Shown: piece by piece, positions 1 to 11,739 of the stretch
How positions within the stretch are numbered: position 1 is the first letter of the stretch
How the letters are laid out: each line of letters opens with the position of its first letter
Source of the DNA: Taxillus chinensis
Lineage: Eukaryota > Streptophyta > Magnoliopsida > Santalales > Loranthaceae
NCBI GenBank assembly: GCA_023512835.1
Contig: CM042086.1
Location: 17,141,820 to 17,205,819, forward strand
DNA: 64,000 nucleotides
Direction of reading: 5' to 3'
The notes under the pieces: model-generated
The model's input: the letters and a program-made list of their open reading frames with translations, nothing else
What the model was told of the DNA's origin: nothing
The model's database searches: none
Translations under genes and position numbers: made by a program

Positions 1-2445
1 AAGCGTTTCTCAAGCATGGTAGCTGTATGGCCACATCTAGGTGGTGGCAGTGATCCAGAAATTGACAAATCCGTCCACTCCAGTGAAACTGATTAGACAG
101 AAAATGCAAGACAAACAACTCACTACACAATATAAAAAACAAAAGAAAAAAAAATCCCGAGTCATTGAGTAAAAGTTTACTTGTATCCAAGACATACACA
201 TCTGACAACCACTTTTTACCATCCCAGCCACCAAACCTATTAATCAGAATTTGGTTAAGATTACATGAAGGAAAAACACCATTAGTCATCCATGTCAGTG
301 AAAAATACATCCACCATCAGTATACCCACATAACAATCTTTCGGTTTCCTATAGCTGAACCAGCCGCAAAATCACGCGCAGATGGTAAATCACCAAAACT
401 AGAAAGTTCAGTCCACTGCCATATGTCTGCAACAATGAAGCAATCAATCTATGATAGACAGTTATGCAAGGAGAATAAAAATTAAGGCCAGTATGCCCAA
501 AATTATAGTTTTGTTAAAAAGCAATTCATTAATTTGAATGACGAAATAATAACTCTTACCGGTATCTAAAACCCAAAAGTCACCCAACCTGAAGAAAGTA
601 AAAGCTCGCTCCGTCATCTAATATACACAAATATATATAATATAACAAACATAACACAGACGAGTCTTCATGGTTCACAAACCTTTTGTTACCCGAACGT
701 CCACCAAATATGAACATATGACAATCAATAGCAACAGCAACATGAAATGCACGTGGACTAGGACCCACTTGACCATCATGACCATTTCCAGTGCACTCAG
801 GCAGAAACCATAACTTGTTATCTGAAAACAGCAAGAAAGCAACACGTACCAATTAACCAATGTCACAGAAACCTCACCCATTCTTCTGGGAAAACAGAAA
901 AAGAGGCAGAAGATGCTTTAGTTTATTTCATCTTCTCCAAAACGCCAACCAACACACACCAATGTATTTTTGGTCACCAAAAAACACTAGATGCTACGAA
1001 GCAAAGAGAGCTATTACTCTTATCATCCCACAATGAGCTTGTTTATTCAAGAAAGAACAAACCCGATACTAAGAGTGGGCAACAGATACCCGCATCCGCT
1101 AGCCCGCGCACTATCCGCTCCGCTCCCACTATGCAGGGCAAGTTACTCTGCTCAGACAAGAGCGGAATGCGATTTTTAAACTTAATATCCCGTCCCAGGC
1201 GGGGACGGGAAGCAGTAATAGATAGCGGGGTATCCCGCCCTACACCCGTCTCGCTTAATTTTAATAATTTTTATTTATAATTTTATAATATTTTAAATAT
1301 TATTATTTAACTATTATTTATGATTTTTGATATTTTTGAATATTATTTATTATTGTAAAATAAAATTATTTTTGATATTTTTTAATATAAAATTTGATTT
1401 AAACTAAAATTATTAATATAGAAAAATTCAATAAAAATCGATAACAATAAGCGAGCAGATGGAACCTCATTCGCAAACCCATTAAAGAACAGTATATCCT
1501 GCACCACTTACATATGAAAAAAAATACAATTTTAAAATTTGATATACCATCTAAGCGGAGATGAGTGTCGATAATAGGTTGATTTTGCCCCCGATAGGAC
1601 TCGAATCACTCCTATCAACTTTTTCGTAAAACCTCTAAAAGGTAAGAGTGTCTTAAGAGATATCAATAAAAGCCGGTAGCGGGGTGTGGGCGGATGAAGC
1701 CTCCCCCGCTAACCCCATTATAGGACAGGGTACCTCGCCTCGCCTACACATGAGGCGGGTTACGATTTTAAAATTTTACTATCCGCTTAGGCGGGGGCGG
1801 GATACGGTAATAGGTAGACTCCGCTCCCGCTATGGCGGGTAGCACCCCTATCCGATACCATTCAATATGAATATAACAGTTCACTTACTACACCAGGACG
1901 TCCGAAGTAAAATTGGCCCCCCCAAAAAAAACTCATTTCCATTCTATTTATGGACTGTAGCTCCAAATTCACATAAATGCAGCAAAAACGTTAACCAAAA
2001 AGTTAAAGAGTAATGTTACATATACAAATCTCAATCCTATAGTAAAATATCTCACCAGTCACCACACAGACGCAATTTATTATCTGGGTTTGCATGAACT
2101 ATAAATGGGATGATCAATCAATTTATAGATGTCCGAAGCTGACCAAGAGACAAAGAGCTAAGGAGGAATGGATACCGGAATCATAAACGGCGATGTCGGT
2201 GAGAAATCGTTTGTCGGCAAAGCCACCAAACACGACGACGTACGATTTCCCGACATTGACAGTTGTGTGGCCACTGCGCATCGAGAGAACACACGATGAA
2301 ACGATGAGTTAAGTATATTTGGCATTCTTCTGATTAAGAGCTGGAAAAAGAATGAACAGACGAAGATGAATCGAGAGAGTTGCCTGCGAGGTTTAGGAAG
2401 TGTTCCGCCGAAATCGGAAGACGATGCTCGAACCCAGTAATGCAT
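1..2445 (-). CDS. Kelch-repeat (galactose oxidase-like beta-propeller) protein, 5' part; runs off the left edge
   Basis: Seven exons join in phase on the minus strand: 2445-2384, 2273-2176, 821-683, 588-560, 426-330, 236-181 and 88-1, and the gene continues beyond position 1. The product starts [20 protein letters not shown] and then shows successive Kelch blades: [52 protein letters not shown] and [14 protein letters not shown]. Each blade has the GG pair followed by the spaced aromatic/W residues of a beta-propeller. From family knowledge it resembles the Arabidopsis single-domain Kelch proteins of the At1g51540/At5g18590 type, whose biochemical role is not established; beta-propellers of this kind usually bind proteins. 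The first intron (2383-2274) appears to use a GC donor. Exon 4 is only 29 nt. The 1.35-kb second intron (2175-822) holds a hAT-like element. The stop codon and the C-terminal part lie outside the window. Confidence 0.9.
1070..1850. mobile_element. Non-autonomous hAT-like element in the Kelch gene intron
   Basis: The ends are TAAGAGTGGGCAAC on the left and, read inward from the right, TAGGGGTGCTACCCGC, close to the TAGGGGTG-type ends of plant hAT elements. The flanks are cccgatac (1062-1069) and tccgatac (1851-1858), an 8-bp target-site duplication with one mismatch. The interior is non-coding, AT-rich in the middle, with many short GCGGG/CCCGC palindromic words near both ends. It lies wholly inside the second Kelch intron, so it need not disturb the protein. 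Confidence 0.7.
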
Positions 2446-3055
2446 CGCTCACGCCTCACCCCTACACAAGCCGTCACTGGACGGAGCTCCGGGTAAAAAA
2501 TGTGATGTTTGTTAATATGCCCCCTCGTCGTATGGTTTAAAACTTTTTTTTATATTTTCCAACATCAACTCACCGTTTAAATTGAAATTAATGAACTATT
2601 TTTTATTTTATAGATTACATTAGAACTCATATTTTCAATTGAATGATAGAAATAAAACTAAATTTATTCTCAAATAGTTCCATGAACAAATTTGATTCAC
2701 TAAACAAAAAAGGTTGATATATGAAAAAATGGAAGAAAAAAATTAGGTGTAGATTTTTTAGGCGATCAATTTAATAATAATTTGATAATGTTATGCATTT
2801 AAAAGAATTTATTTTAATTGTGCTAAAAATAACCGAATGAAAATAATTAAATAATAGTATTTAATAAATTATAATTTTAAAAGTATTTTAAATTTTAAAA
2901 GTAGATAATATGTATTTAATAACTAAAAAAATTATTATAAACTTAAAAAAATATTATTAATTTTAAAATTTGTAATTGCATATCAAAGAGATACTATTGA
3001 GAAGATAATAAAGTTGAAAATGAAACCGAGAGATATGACAAGGGAAGAGAGACAC
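2446..3055. other. AT-rich intergenic stretch upstream of the Kelch gene
   Basis: The first part (2446-2560) must hold the Kelch gene's 5' leader and promoter, read leftward. The rest is AT-rich, with no coding signal and no repeat structure that I can identify. Confidence 0.5.
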
Positions 3056-3058
3056 TTA

Positions 3059-3826
3059 TAGCTTGTTTGGTATGCGGGAATGAAATTAGGGGGAATGAAA
3101 TCATTAAAAAATTAAGATTAACATGGAAAAAAGAATGAATTTTTTATTACCTTTCCTGCGTTTGGGATGCAAAAACAAGTAAGATAATGTATTCATGCAA
3201 TTACTTAAATATCCTCAATTAAAAATTACTGAATAATTTTTTTATTAATCAAAAATTACTGAATAATTTTTTTATTAATCAAAAATGTTTTCTCTCTCTC
3301 TCTCCTCTTATCTTATGTTGCAGATCGGGAGGGCAAATCGCAACGGGCAAGGGCTGGACAGGGCGGATCTGGCGGGAGGAGGAGGGTTGGGCAGCAACGA
3401 AACCGGAGGGGGAAGGGGTTTGCAGCAGCAAGGGGGAGGGGAGAGGGGCAGGGAAGGGAGGCGGGGCGACGACGGATCGGGCAAGAGGGGTTGCAGCGAC
3501 AAGGGGGAGGGAAGAGGGGGCGGGAGGGGAGGAGGACTAGGCGGCGGCGAGAGGGAGGCGGGAGAAAGGGAGAGAGGGAGAAAGGGCAGTGGCGAGGGGG
3601 AGGGGAGAGAGGGAGGAAAGAAAATAAATAAATAAAATAAGGATAAAAAAGAAAAGAAAGGTTCTAGGAACTTTTAAACCAGGGGGCTGGGGGAATCAAT
3701 TTCCTCCCATGCGTGAGTATAAGATTCTCGCGAGAATTTTATTATCTTTTCTATTTTTATATCAAACGCGGGAAAGAAATGCAATCTGTTTCCTTTCCTT
3801 TCATTTTTTGCATACCAAACATGCCC
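3059..3826. mobile_element. PIF/Harbinger-like MITE with a purine-rich GC core
   Basis: The ends are tagcttgtttggtatgc on the left and, read inward from the right, gggcatgtttggtatgc, so the shared inner TIR is TGTTTGGTATGC. The element sits between TTA at 3056-3058 and TTA at 3827-3829, the 3-bp target-site duplication expected for PIF/Harbinger. The flanking thirds are AT-rich and the core (about 3320-3630) is almost pure G/A on the plus strand. Open frames through the core are low-complexity G/R/E runs and are not taken as genes. Confidence 0.65.
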
Positions 3827-4024
3827 TTAGTGTTATGTTGGTATTATTATAATTTTTAAAAGTAATACTTAAATTCTATTTTTTACCAAAAGAAAATAGG
3901 AAAAAAAATATAAGTTTTTTAAAATTTATCAAACATATTTAAAATAAATAGCAATAGTTTTTCGGAAGCAATACCAAATTAGGCTATAGGTGGATATGGG
4001 TGATCAGAGATCCCATCTCACTAA

Positions 4025-4757
4025 GGCCCAGTTTGGGAATGCTTTTGAGAGACTGCTTCTGCTTATTTTATAAGCATAAGTAGGAATAAAGTGTTTGGTA
4101 ACTCAAATATAAGTGATTATAAAAAAGTTTCTGTTTTTTTTTCTTCAAAAGCAGACACAATTTAAAGATTATTTTTAAAAGCTGCTTTTTCAGAAAGCAG
4201 TTTCAAAAAATTAAAATACCAATATTATCCTTGTAAAAGCCACAATATGTCATGCAACGCAATTGGGGAGAGGGGCAGTGGGGGCGGGGGCGGCAAAGGA
4301 GAGGGGATGAAGGGCAGTGGTAGCACGGGAGAGGAGGGGTTGGAGGGGCGGTGGCAGCACGGGATAAGAGGGGTTGGAGGGGCGGTGGCAGCACGAGAGA
4401 GGAGGGGTTGGAGGGGTGGCAACGGCATAGGAGAGGGATGCACAGGGGGGCAGGATAGGGGATTGCGAGGTGGATCAATGGGGGGGGGGATGCACAAGTG
4501 GGTGGCGGCTAAGGAGAGGGGATGCACAATAATTTTTTTAAAAAAATTAATGCTTTTAAAATTAAAATTATAATATAACTAAAAGGTTATTTTTGTCTTT
4601 TAGATCTTTACAGTAATTTTATTTTTAATTTATCAAACACTTATCAAATGCTTTTAAAATTATATTTTATCAAACACTCACCTACTTATTTTTAAAACTG
4701 CTTATTTTTTCAGTAAAATCAGCTTATTCTAAAACACAGTGTTAACAAACTAAACCC
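4025..4757. mobile_element. MITE-like inverted-repeat element with a G-rich minisatellite core
   Basis: The left end (ggcccagtttgggaatgctttt, then aagcataagtaggaataaagtgtttggtaa) is mirrored by the right end read inward (gggtttagtttgttaacact, then aataagtaggtgagtgtttgataa). Both arms therefore share a GTTTG terminus and an AATAAG/AAGTAGG subterminal block. No clear target-site duplication remains. The core is G-rich on the plus strand, like that of the element 200 bp to the left. Confidence 0.5.
4318..4420 (+). repeat. 34-bp G-rich tandem repeat, three copies
   Basis: Three near-identical units are seen, each built on gtggcagcacgggagaggagg followed by ggttggaggggcg. The many GGGG runs could form G-quadruplexes. 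The array lies in the core of the 4025-4757 element. Confidence 0.75.
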
Positions 4758-4900
4758 TTTTTGATTTGCTAGTTTTCCCATGTTGTGCGATAAAAATATA
4801 AAAGTACCATCCTTAAAAATAAATAAATTTACACATGAACTTGTGATACCCCGGTAAATAAAATATACCAATGAGTATGGACACAAACGATTTTTTTTCC

Positions 4901-5730
4901 CTTCAATAAAAATATAAACACAGTCAAAAGCACCATCTCGAAGAATCTGAACTTATGTGTATTTTTATACATATCCATGCTTGGTGGTGCGTTAAATTTT
5001 ATTTAATTGCAAGAAACGGTGCATATCATTTCAACTATAATTATTAATCTGGCCTGCTACTACTAGCTTGCCCGGCTAGCCATAACATGAGACAGGAGTC
5101 CAGGCGGAGTCTATTTATTTAATTAATTTATAAAAGGTTGTCGAGTTGTCGGTCTTTTAATTTATTTAACGTGCTGTGTTCTTGCATGGGCGCTATAAAC
5201 GGCGTATCAAAAAAATATGTATGAAAAACCCACTAATTTACTCCCCCCACTCTCATTCTTCCAAATTTGCCCCTGTTTTTTTAATTTTATTTTTGAACAG
5301 TTTCAATTAACTATAAACTTTTAGTTTATTCATCCAAATTATGAAAAATACATATTTATGTTTTATTAAATGAAATATTTTAAAACGGTACAGGGTAATA
5401 AAAATAGGAAAACAATTGAATTTTCTTCTTCAATAAAAATATACCACGGTCAAAAGCAAACTTTACAATGGTACACTGTGCGGTAATAATAATAGGAACA
5501 CAATTGTCTTTTTTCTTCAACGAAAATATAACACAGTCAAAAAAGCAATCTCTCGAAGCAATAAACATTGGTGTATTATTATTATTATTATTATTATTCT
5601 TTGTTTCAATTCTACGGAAATGGTTTACGGGCAAACTTTAAAATGGCAGCGGTAATAAAAAAAAGGAAAACAATTGAATTTTTTTCTTCAATAAAAATAT
5701 AACACAGTCAAAAGCAAACATCTCGAAGAT
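4901..5730. promoter_or_regulatory. Four dispersed copies of a W-box-containing module upstream of the first UGT
   Basis: Copies lie near 4901-4945, 5401-5461, 5490-5560 and 5650-5730. Their consensus is ataggaaaacaattgaattt, then cttcaataaaaatataacac, then agtcaaaagcaacatctcgaag. The agtcaa core is TTGACT on the other strand, a WRKY W-box core. The same module recurs four times upstream of the second UGT. A regulatory role is an inference; the copies could also be transposon remnants. Confidence 0.45.
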
Positions 5731-6391
5731 TACGACTTTATGTTTTTAGATTTTATTTTATTTTTCCATAAACGGTGTATATCATTTTGAGCCGGAGTCA
5801 ATTTATTTAATTCATAAACGTTATCGACTTTAAGAAAAAAAAAACAAGTAAAACTTGGAAGTTTTCGTGTGGTATGTTTGCATAAGTGCTTACCACTTTT
5901 TCATCTTATTGACCATGGGAAAAAGTCTATTTATCAAAATATAAATAAAGAATAAAAAAATTTGTATGAAAAACACAGCAAACCAACCGCCATCCTAAAA
6001 CATTTTCGTAACATATTTTATAAACCCAAAATCAAAATCGAATTAATTTCGAAATAAATCAAATTTACAATTAAATTAGATATTTTTGTAAGATTTGCAA
6101 TTTTTTAAAAATTATTTTAAACACCCCGGGACCCGAAATGAAGCTATCATGCATAAGCAAAAAAAATTATTATTATTGAATTTAATTAATTTATAAATAA
6201 AGTTTAATTTTTTTATAAAACATAATATTAAGCTTGTTTGATAAATCTTGCTTAATAACGAATAAATGGGTATGTTTTTTATTTCACAATTTGAACGAAT
6301 AAAGCTTGTATGGTTAGATTTTGAATAATGCAAGAACAAAAAAGTCAAGAAAGGAAGAAAAATATGAGGTCTATAGTAACTCGAGAGGCAA

Positions 6392-6398
6392 TATAAAT
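6392..6398 (+). promoter_or_regulatory. TATA box of the first UGT
   Basis: TATAAAT lies 89 bp before the ATG within a block (actcgagaggcaatataaat) that is conserved at the same distance upstream of the second UGT. Confidence 0.65.
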
Positions 6399-6480
6399 TT
6401 ATAATATGCATAAGATGTATCAACTCATCATTTGGGTAAACACACATTAATCCGAGCAAGAGGCATTGATTGAGATAGAG

Positions 6481-7866
6481 ATGGCCACCAAAGTGGGTAC
6501 TGTTGACACATCTTGCAGAATCAAAGTCCTTATGTTTCCTTGGTTGGCTCATGGGCACATCAGTCCCTTCCTAGAGCTGGCCAAGCAACTCTCCAAGCGA
6601 AACTTTCAGATATACTTGTGTTCCACACCCATCAACCTTGCTTCCATCAAACAAACCACCCTTCCCAATTCCTCATCAATCCAGTTAGTGGAGCTCCACC
6701 TCCCCTCACTGCCCGACCTCCCTCCACACTGTCACACCACTAATGGCCTCCCACCCCATCTCATGCCCACCCTCAAAAAGGCTCTTCACATGGCCCGACC
6801 AGCCTTCTCCCACATCCTCGATGCCCTGTGCCCGGATCTACTTATTTTTGACTTCAACCAATACTGGGCTCCCATCGAGGCTTCTTTGCGCAACACTCCC
6901 GCCTTTCAGTTCTTCACAGGACCAGCATCCTTTATGTCTTTTATGTTACATGGCCTTGACAACCCAAATATTCCGTTTCCCTTTCCCGAGATTCATCTTC
7001 ACGAGTTCGAAATAATCAGATTCAACAGTCTTGCTACCAACAAACCTCCTTCAAACCCCAATGACGGCGACCATGATGTGAGCGAGAAGGATGGGGTTCT
7101 TAAAGGCATGATGAGGTCTGAGGTCATTTTATTGAGGAGCTTTAGGGAGTTGGAGGCAAAATACATTGATTACTTCAGCCATTTGTTAGGAAAGAAAGTG
7201 TTACCAGTGGGTCCACTGATCCAAGACCGGCCTATAGATATTGGGGAAGAAGATGAACCCAACAATATCATAGAATGGCTGAATGAGAAGGAGAAATCTT
7301 CAAGCGTGTTCGTTTCATTTGGGAGTGAGTATTTTCTTTCGGAGGAGGAGATGACAGAAGTAGCCTATGGGCTGGAGCTTAGCGGTGTAAATTTCATATG
7401 GGTCGTCAGGTTTCCCATTGGAGAGAAAATTAAGATCGAAGAAGCTTTACCAAATGGGTTTCTGGATAGGACACGAGGCAGAGGACTGGTAGTGGAGGGA
7501 TGGGCGCCGCAAACCAGGATTCTAAAACATCGCAGTATCGGTGGGTTTGTGAGTCATTGCGGTTGGAGTTCTTTCATGGAAAGCTTAAGTTATGGAGTTC
7601 CAATCATAGCCATGCCAATGCAGATAGACCAGCCGGTCATTGCTAGAGTGGTTGAAGATGTAGGCGTGGGAATTGAAGTGAAGAGAGACTCGACGGAGGG
7701 GCGAGTGGAAAGAAATGAGATTGCAAGCGTTGTGAAGAAGGTGGTAGTGGGAGTTGAAGGAGAGGGTGTGAGAAGTAAAGTGCGGGAAATGAGTAAAAAA
7801 TTGGAGGATAAAAAGGGGGAAGAAATCGCTGAGGTGGTTGAGGAAATACTGAAATTGGTTCATTGA
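6481..7866 (+). CDS. UGT94: UGT94-type UDP-glycosyltransferase, copy 1 (intronless, 461 aa)
   Basis: This enzyme transfers sugar from a UDP-sugar, probably in the cytosol. UGT94 (GT1) members typically add a glucose onto the sugar of an existing glycoside, such as crocetin, lignan or triterpene glucosides, so a branch-forming sugar-on-sugar activity is likely; the acceptor cannot be read from sequence. The N-terminal domain has FPWLAHGHISPFLELAKQLS with the catalytic His of GHxxP, and LLIFDF with the partner Asp. The 44-residue PSPG box spans residues 341-384, starting WAPQTRILKH and ending MPMQIDQ, with the HCGW core and a terminal Gln that fits UDP-glucose. Length and lack of introns are normal for the family. 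I start at ATG 6481 because the upstream in-frame codons contain no ATG and the paralogue starts at the same point. Its acceptor-side loop (residues 175-215) differs most from copy 2. Confidence 0.93.
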   Translation: MATKVGTVDTSCRIKVLMFPWLAHGHISPFLELAKQLSKRNFQIYLCSTPINLASIKQTTLPNSSSIQLVELHLPSLPDLPPHCHTTNGLPPHLMPTLKKALHMARPAFSHILDALCPDLLIFDFNQYWAPIEASLRNTPAFQFFTGPASFMSFMLHGLDNPNIPFPFPEIHLHEFEIIRFNSLATNKPPSNPNDGDHDVSEKDGVLKGMMRSEVILLRSFRELEAKYIDYFSHLLGKKVLPVGPLIQDRPIDIGEEDEPNNIIEWLNEKEKSSSVFVSFGSEYFLSEEEMTEVAYGLELSGVNFIWVVRFPIGEKIKIEEALPNGFLDRTRGRGLVVEGWAPQTRILKHRSIGGFVSHCGWSSFMESLSYGVPIIAMPMQIDQPVIARVVEDVGVGIEVKRDSTEGRVERNEIASVVKKVVVGVEGEGVRSKVREMSKKLEDKKGEEIAEVVEEILKLVH

Positions 7867-7968
7867 CATTATGCTTTGAATTCGATTCACATTTTTGTTT
7901 GGTTGTTTTTAAAATTTGTATCCCTTGGCACCCTACTATGTTGTACTTGTATCACACTCTCCACCTAC

Positions 7969-7974
7969 AATAAA
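7969..7974 (+). other. Polyadenylation signal of the first UGT
   Basis: AATAAA lies 103 bp after the stop codon, a typical 3' UTR distance. Confidence 0.5.
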
Positions 7975-7979
7975 CACTG

Positions 7980-10900
7980 TTTTCAATTTGTTGTATGTTT
8001 TTTTAACTTATCAAGCCAGTGTCGTACTCGTAGCAAATAGTAAAAACTTATATAAATTTAATAATAGCTAATGTAAAAAAACAAATTACATTTGAAACAA
8101 GGAAAACTAATTTAGTAGGTTATTACTAGGAGTATTAAAGGTAACATGAAATATTACTTTCAGTTGTTGATGTTATTGTGACGGTTCAATAAAATTTTTC
8201 ATGACAAACATAACAATGGCATAGTTGTTAACAAAGGGCGGGAGACTGATACTTGTTAATATGAACCATCTTGGGGTGTGAGACTGAATGAAATTAACGA
8301 GTTTCTTGACGATTGATTATTTTAAGTTCAAATTATTTTAAAATGTTTAAAAAAATCGGATCGGATCAAAATTGCATCACCTTTGCACATGAATTTTTAA
8401 AAATATATTTGGCCAAATAGTAGAATTTTGAAACTTTTTAACTATAATGAGGCATCTAATTGAGAAGATTAGGAACTCTAAGTTATGTTACCAAAAAAAC
8501 GGAGACATGCACTACGTTAAATTAAATTCAAGTGCAAAACTAACGTGTAGCTAATGTTATATTTTAATTTTCTTCATTTATATGTCTATTATATATTATC
8601 TCATTTCTTAAAAAAAAAAATCAATGGTGAACAATATCCCATCATAAACCGTGCTAGTTAAAAGAATATTGATCAGCATATTCCAAGTCAAATCTTGGGT
8701 TAGCAAGTGATATTTGTGAAAAAATGACGTTTCAAATAGTGAGTGGTGTTTGATATGAGACTATAGACATGTTTGTTTTACATATTTTTTATTTTTATTT
8801 TTAAATATGATAAATGTGTTAGAATAAAAAAAATTAATATTTTTATTTGTTATCGATTGAAAATAATTATTTATTATTTTCAGTTATTACATTTTAAAAA
8901 TAAAAACATAAAAACCAAACAAACAAACATTCCCTAATAATCTGCCACACAACCACTGTCAGTATAACTATGAGATGAATAACAAGTGTTAATTAATTAT
9001 ACTTTTATCTAGCAATGTAAGGTTTGAGAATTGAAATAATATAAATTATTGTTTCTAAAATACTAAATTGATAAGGTAGGTAAAATTCCTTTTTATTTTT
9101 ACAAACATAAGCATATTTAATAATCCTTCGAATGGCATGCCTCTTAGCTGATGTATGTAAAACTAGGAGAATGTATGGGTCAAGTGAGTTCGGTTGAAAA
9201 GCAAAATCATCAATTGACCCATAATTAACAAATGACTAATTCTTTCATCTTTCAATTGACCCATCAACCTTAATAATCAAAGAGTTTATTAAATTTTTAG
9301 CGAGTAATAACCAGCAGATATGACGAGTTGAACCGTCATTTATTGGGTTATAATTAAACGACATATATTAAAAAATTAAACATATCAAATATAAAATAAT
9401 TTTAATCAAAAATATAATATTTTATTTACTTAGCATTTATAATTATTGACAAGAAAAAATGTCATATCTATAAATCATAGCATCACAAACTCACAATCAT
9501 AGGTGTTATGCCATGTAGATCTCACCTTTTGCAATGAGAGAGACAATAATGAATTAATGCCTAATAGATAGATGATAGGTTTATTTTATTTTTATAATGA
9601 AGTGCGACAGGTAGGAATAGTAGTGGGTTTGAGCATTCTCACCGGCCAACCGACTCAATCTAGCATAAAATAATAATTTTAATTGACTCACTCATTTGTA
9701 TAATTTTTATTCGTGAGTGGCAAGTAAGTTTGAATTTAATTGGACTAGTAGAGCGGATTGTTGCTGATAGATGTATACCCCTACATAAAACCATATAAGG
9801 TGAGGGACAATACAATCGACTCAAAACACCCATAACAACATCTTCAAATCTACTTTTTCTTTGTTAGTTTTTGTAAGAATCAATTTAACAAAAAAAATAT
9901 CTCATTTTCAACCTCTTCGGTGTTAACCAAAAATTAACCATTTTGAATAGTACTAATCTTTCAAATTTAACATTTACTACATTTTTCATACTCTTTAAAC
10001 AATTATATTTCCTCTCTTCATTTCTTTTCCTTTTCGATTTCTCTTTCCTCTTTTTTTCCTTTTAATGAATAAAAAATATTTAACAAATAATATTGTAATG
10101 AAATAGTAAAAATAATTTGTTAAAGTAAAGAGAATGAAAAGTATATGATAAAAAATGAATTGCTAAAATAATCAAAAGTATACATAGTAAATGTAATAAG
10201 GAAATCAAGTATATATTTTTTATTATTTTATAAGTATTTTCAATTTTGATAATAAAAACTATCATACGCGGATTTGTCCACTTTCCTTCTTGCAACTTTT
10301 TTATTCTTTTTTATTATTATTATTTCTTTGTTTTTCCCCCAACATCATTCATTTCTTTTGTTTTCTTTCTTGAAAATGACTAAACTTTGATTTTATGTGT
10401 ATTATTATTCATTGATACATTTCAATGGCAATGATTTAATTTACGTTCTCATTGCATCGGTTGATCTAGCAATTGTCATGTCAATAAATCAAGATTTAGA
10501 GGCAAAAAGAGTGTATTTTTTAAAAATTCGAGAGCGGCAAATCTCCTAGGGGGTTTGAGCACTGTACCTCTCGTTTATATATACAAATAAAAAAATGGGC
10601 CTAAATCGGACCGCCGTGCATAAAGTTATGGACATTTGAAGTTCTCGTCGAAAATTATAGTTGAGGGAACTTGTAGATCTGGTCATGAGAGAGATGATCG
10701 AGGCTTACTTGATACTCGATGCTTAAGCCTCAAGCTCAAGCAAGTCTCAAGCAAGGTGGCTCGAGCAGCTATTCAAGCTTTCAACTTGAGCGGGGCTTGA
10801 GCAGCATCTATTGCAGATGCTGCTCCAGACCTACTCGAGATTAGGCTTAAGCAACATCTGCATCATATACGCTCGAGCCCTTATTTGAGATTGAGACTCG

Positions 10901-11370
10901 AACAATAATTTGAAAGCACATCCAAGCGTGACAAAAAATGCTGATGTAGCTTATTTTACATCAGTTGAAAACGTAAAGATACTATAACACTGGTTGTACC
11001 TAACAATGCTCAATTTGAAAAATTGATTGATAATTGATTCACATCCTTAGTTTTTCTTTTAAAAAAACCCTTATCGCTATAATTTGGATATACTGTAATC
11101 TATTGTAGCTACGGTACCATTCTCAAACGGTGGTTTTGTTTTGTTTTTAAAAGTGGGTCTTTTTTATGTATTTAATGTATATTTGAATCGCAAGTTCAAC
11201 ATAAAATCGAAATACTCATATGAGTATTTTTTGGGGCAGAACTTTATTTTTAATTAATTAAGAACAGTCGAGGTTCATATCAGGTTTTAATAAGTTACAA
11301 CTTCGGAAAATATTCAAATTATCAAATCAAAATTAAAATCCTAAAACACATGCATGCCCTTACTTTTCTT
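7980..11370. other. AT-rich intergenic DNA between the UGT copies, no gene seen
   Basis: No coding signal was found. A small MITE-like unit may sit at 8766-8934, where gacatgtttgtttt at the left is mirrored by gggaatgtttgtttg read inward from the right. Around 10680-10920 there is a stretch rich in CTCGAG/CTTGAG words with short inverted repeats (for example gcagcatctattgcagatgctgc), probably a transposon remnant. Confidence 0.45.
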
Positions 11371-11374
11371 GAAT

Positions 11375-11735
11375 AGACATTGTTTTCAATTTGTTCATTA
11401 GCTTATCTATGTTCGTTGCATATAGAATAAATTATATAAATCTAATAATGAAAATAAAGAATTAACCACACATACATAAATAACAAATAATGTACATTAA
11501 TCACTGAGATAATTAACATTGGAGAGCAAAAATAAAAAAAATGTTTATTTTTACGCATAAATAATAAATAATGTACTTTTCTCATAGTCATCTTTCTTCT
11601 TCCAACTTCTTTTTTCTTCTATATTAAATCTCTTCTCCTTTTTCTTCTTTTGTGTTTGGTTTTTTTTAACCCAACTGCTTATGTTTGTTTCAATTCTATG
11701 GAAATGTTTTACACAAGCATTCAAATGATACACGG
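11375..11735 (+). other. Possible ghost of a third UGT copy (3' flank joined to promoter-like sequence)
   Basis: 11375-11450 (acattgttttcaatttgtt, later attatataaatctaataatg) resembles the 3' flank of UGT copy 1 at 7972-8070. 11680-11735 (gtttcaattctatggaaatg) resembles a promoter-proximal motif at about 5590 and 13765 in the two real copies. Only flanks are present; no UGT coding sequence lies between. Confidence 0.35.
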
Positions 11736-11739
11736 TGAA

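Noticed and set aside
3285..3635. A 116-codon open frame of Gly/Arg/Glu
   Set aside because: It lies in the purine-rich core of a MITE-like element; the composition alone keeps the frame open, and both strands are open.
4225..4573. Overlapping open frames on both strands
   Set aside because: They come from the 34-bp G-rich tandem repeat and show only repetitive Gly or Pro-rich sequence.
6466..6480. An in-frame extension of five codons upstream of UGT copy 1
   Set aside because: It begins with TTG, not ATG, and the paralogue begins at the ATG equivalent to 6481.
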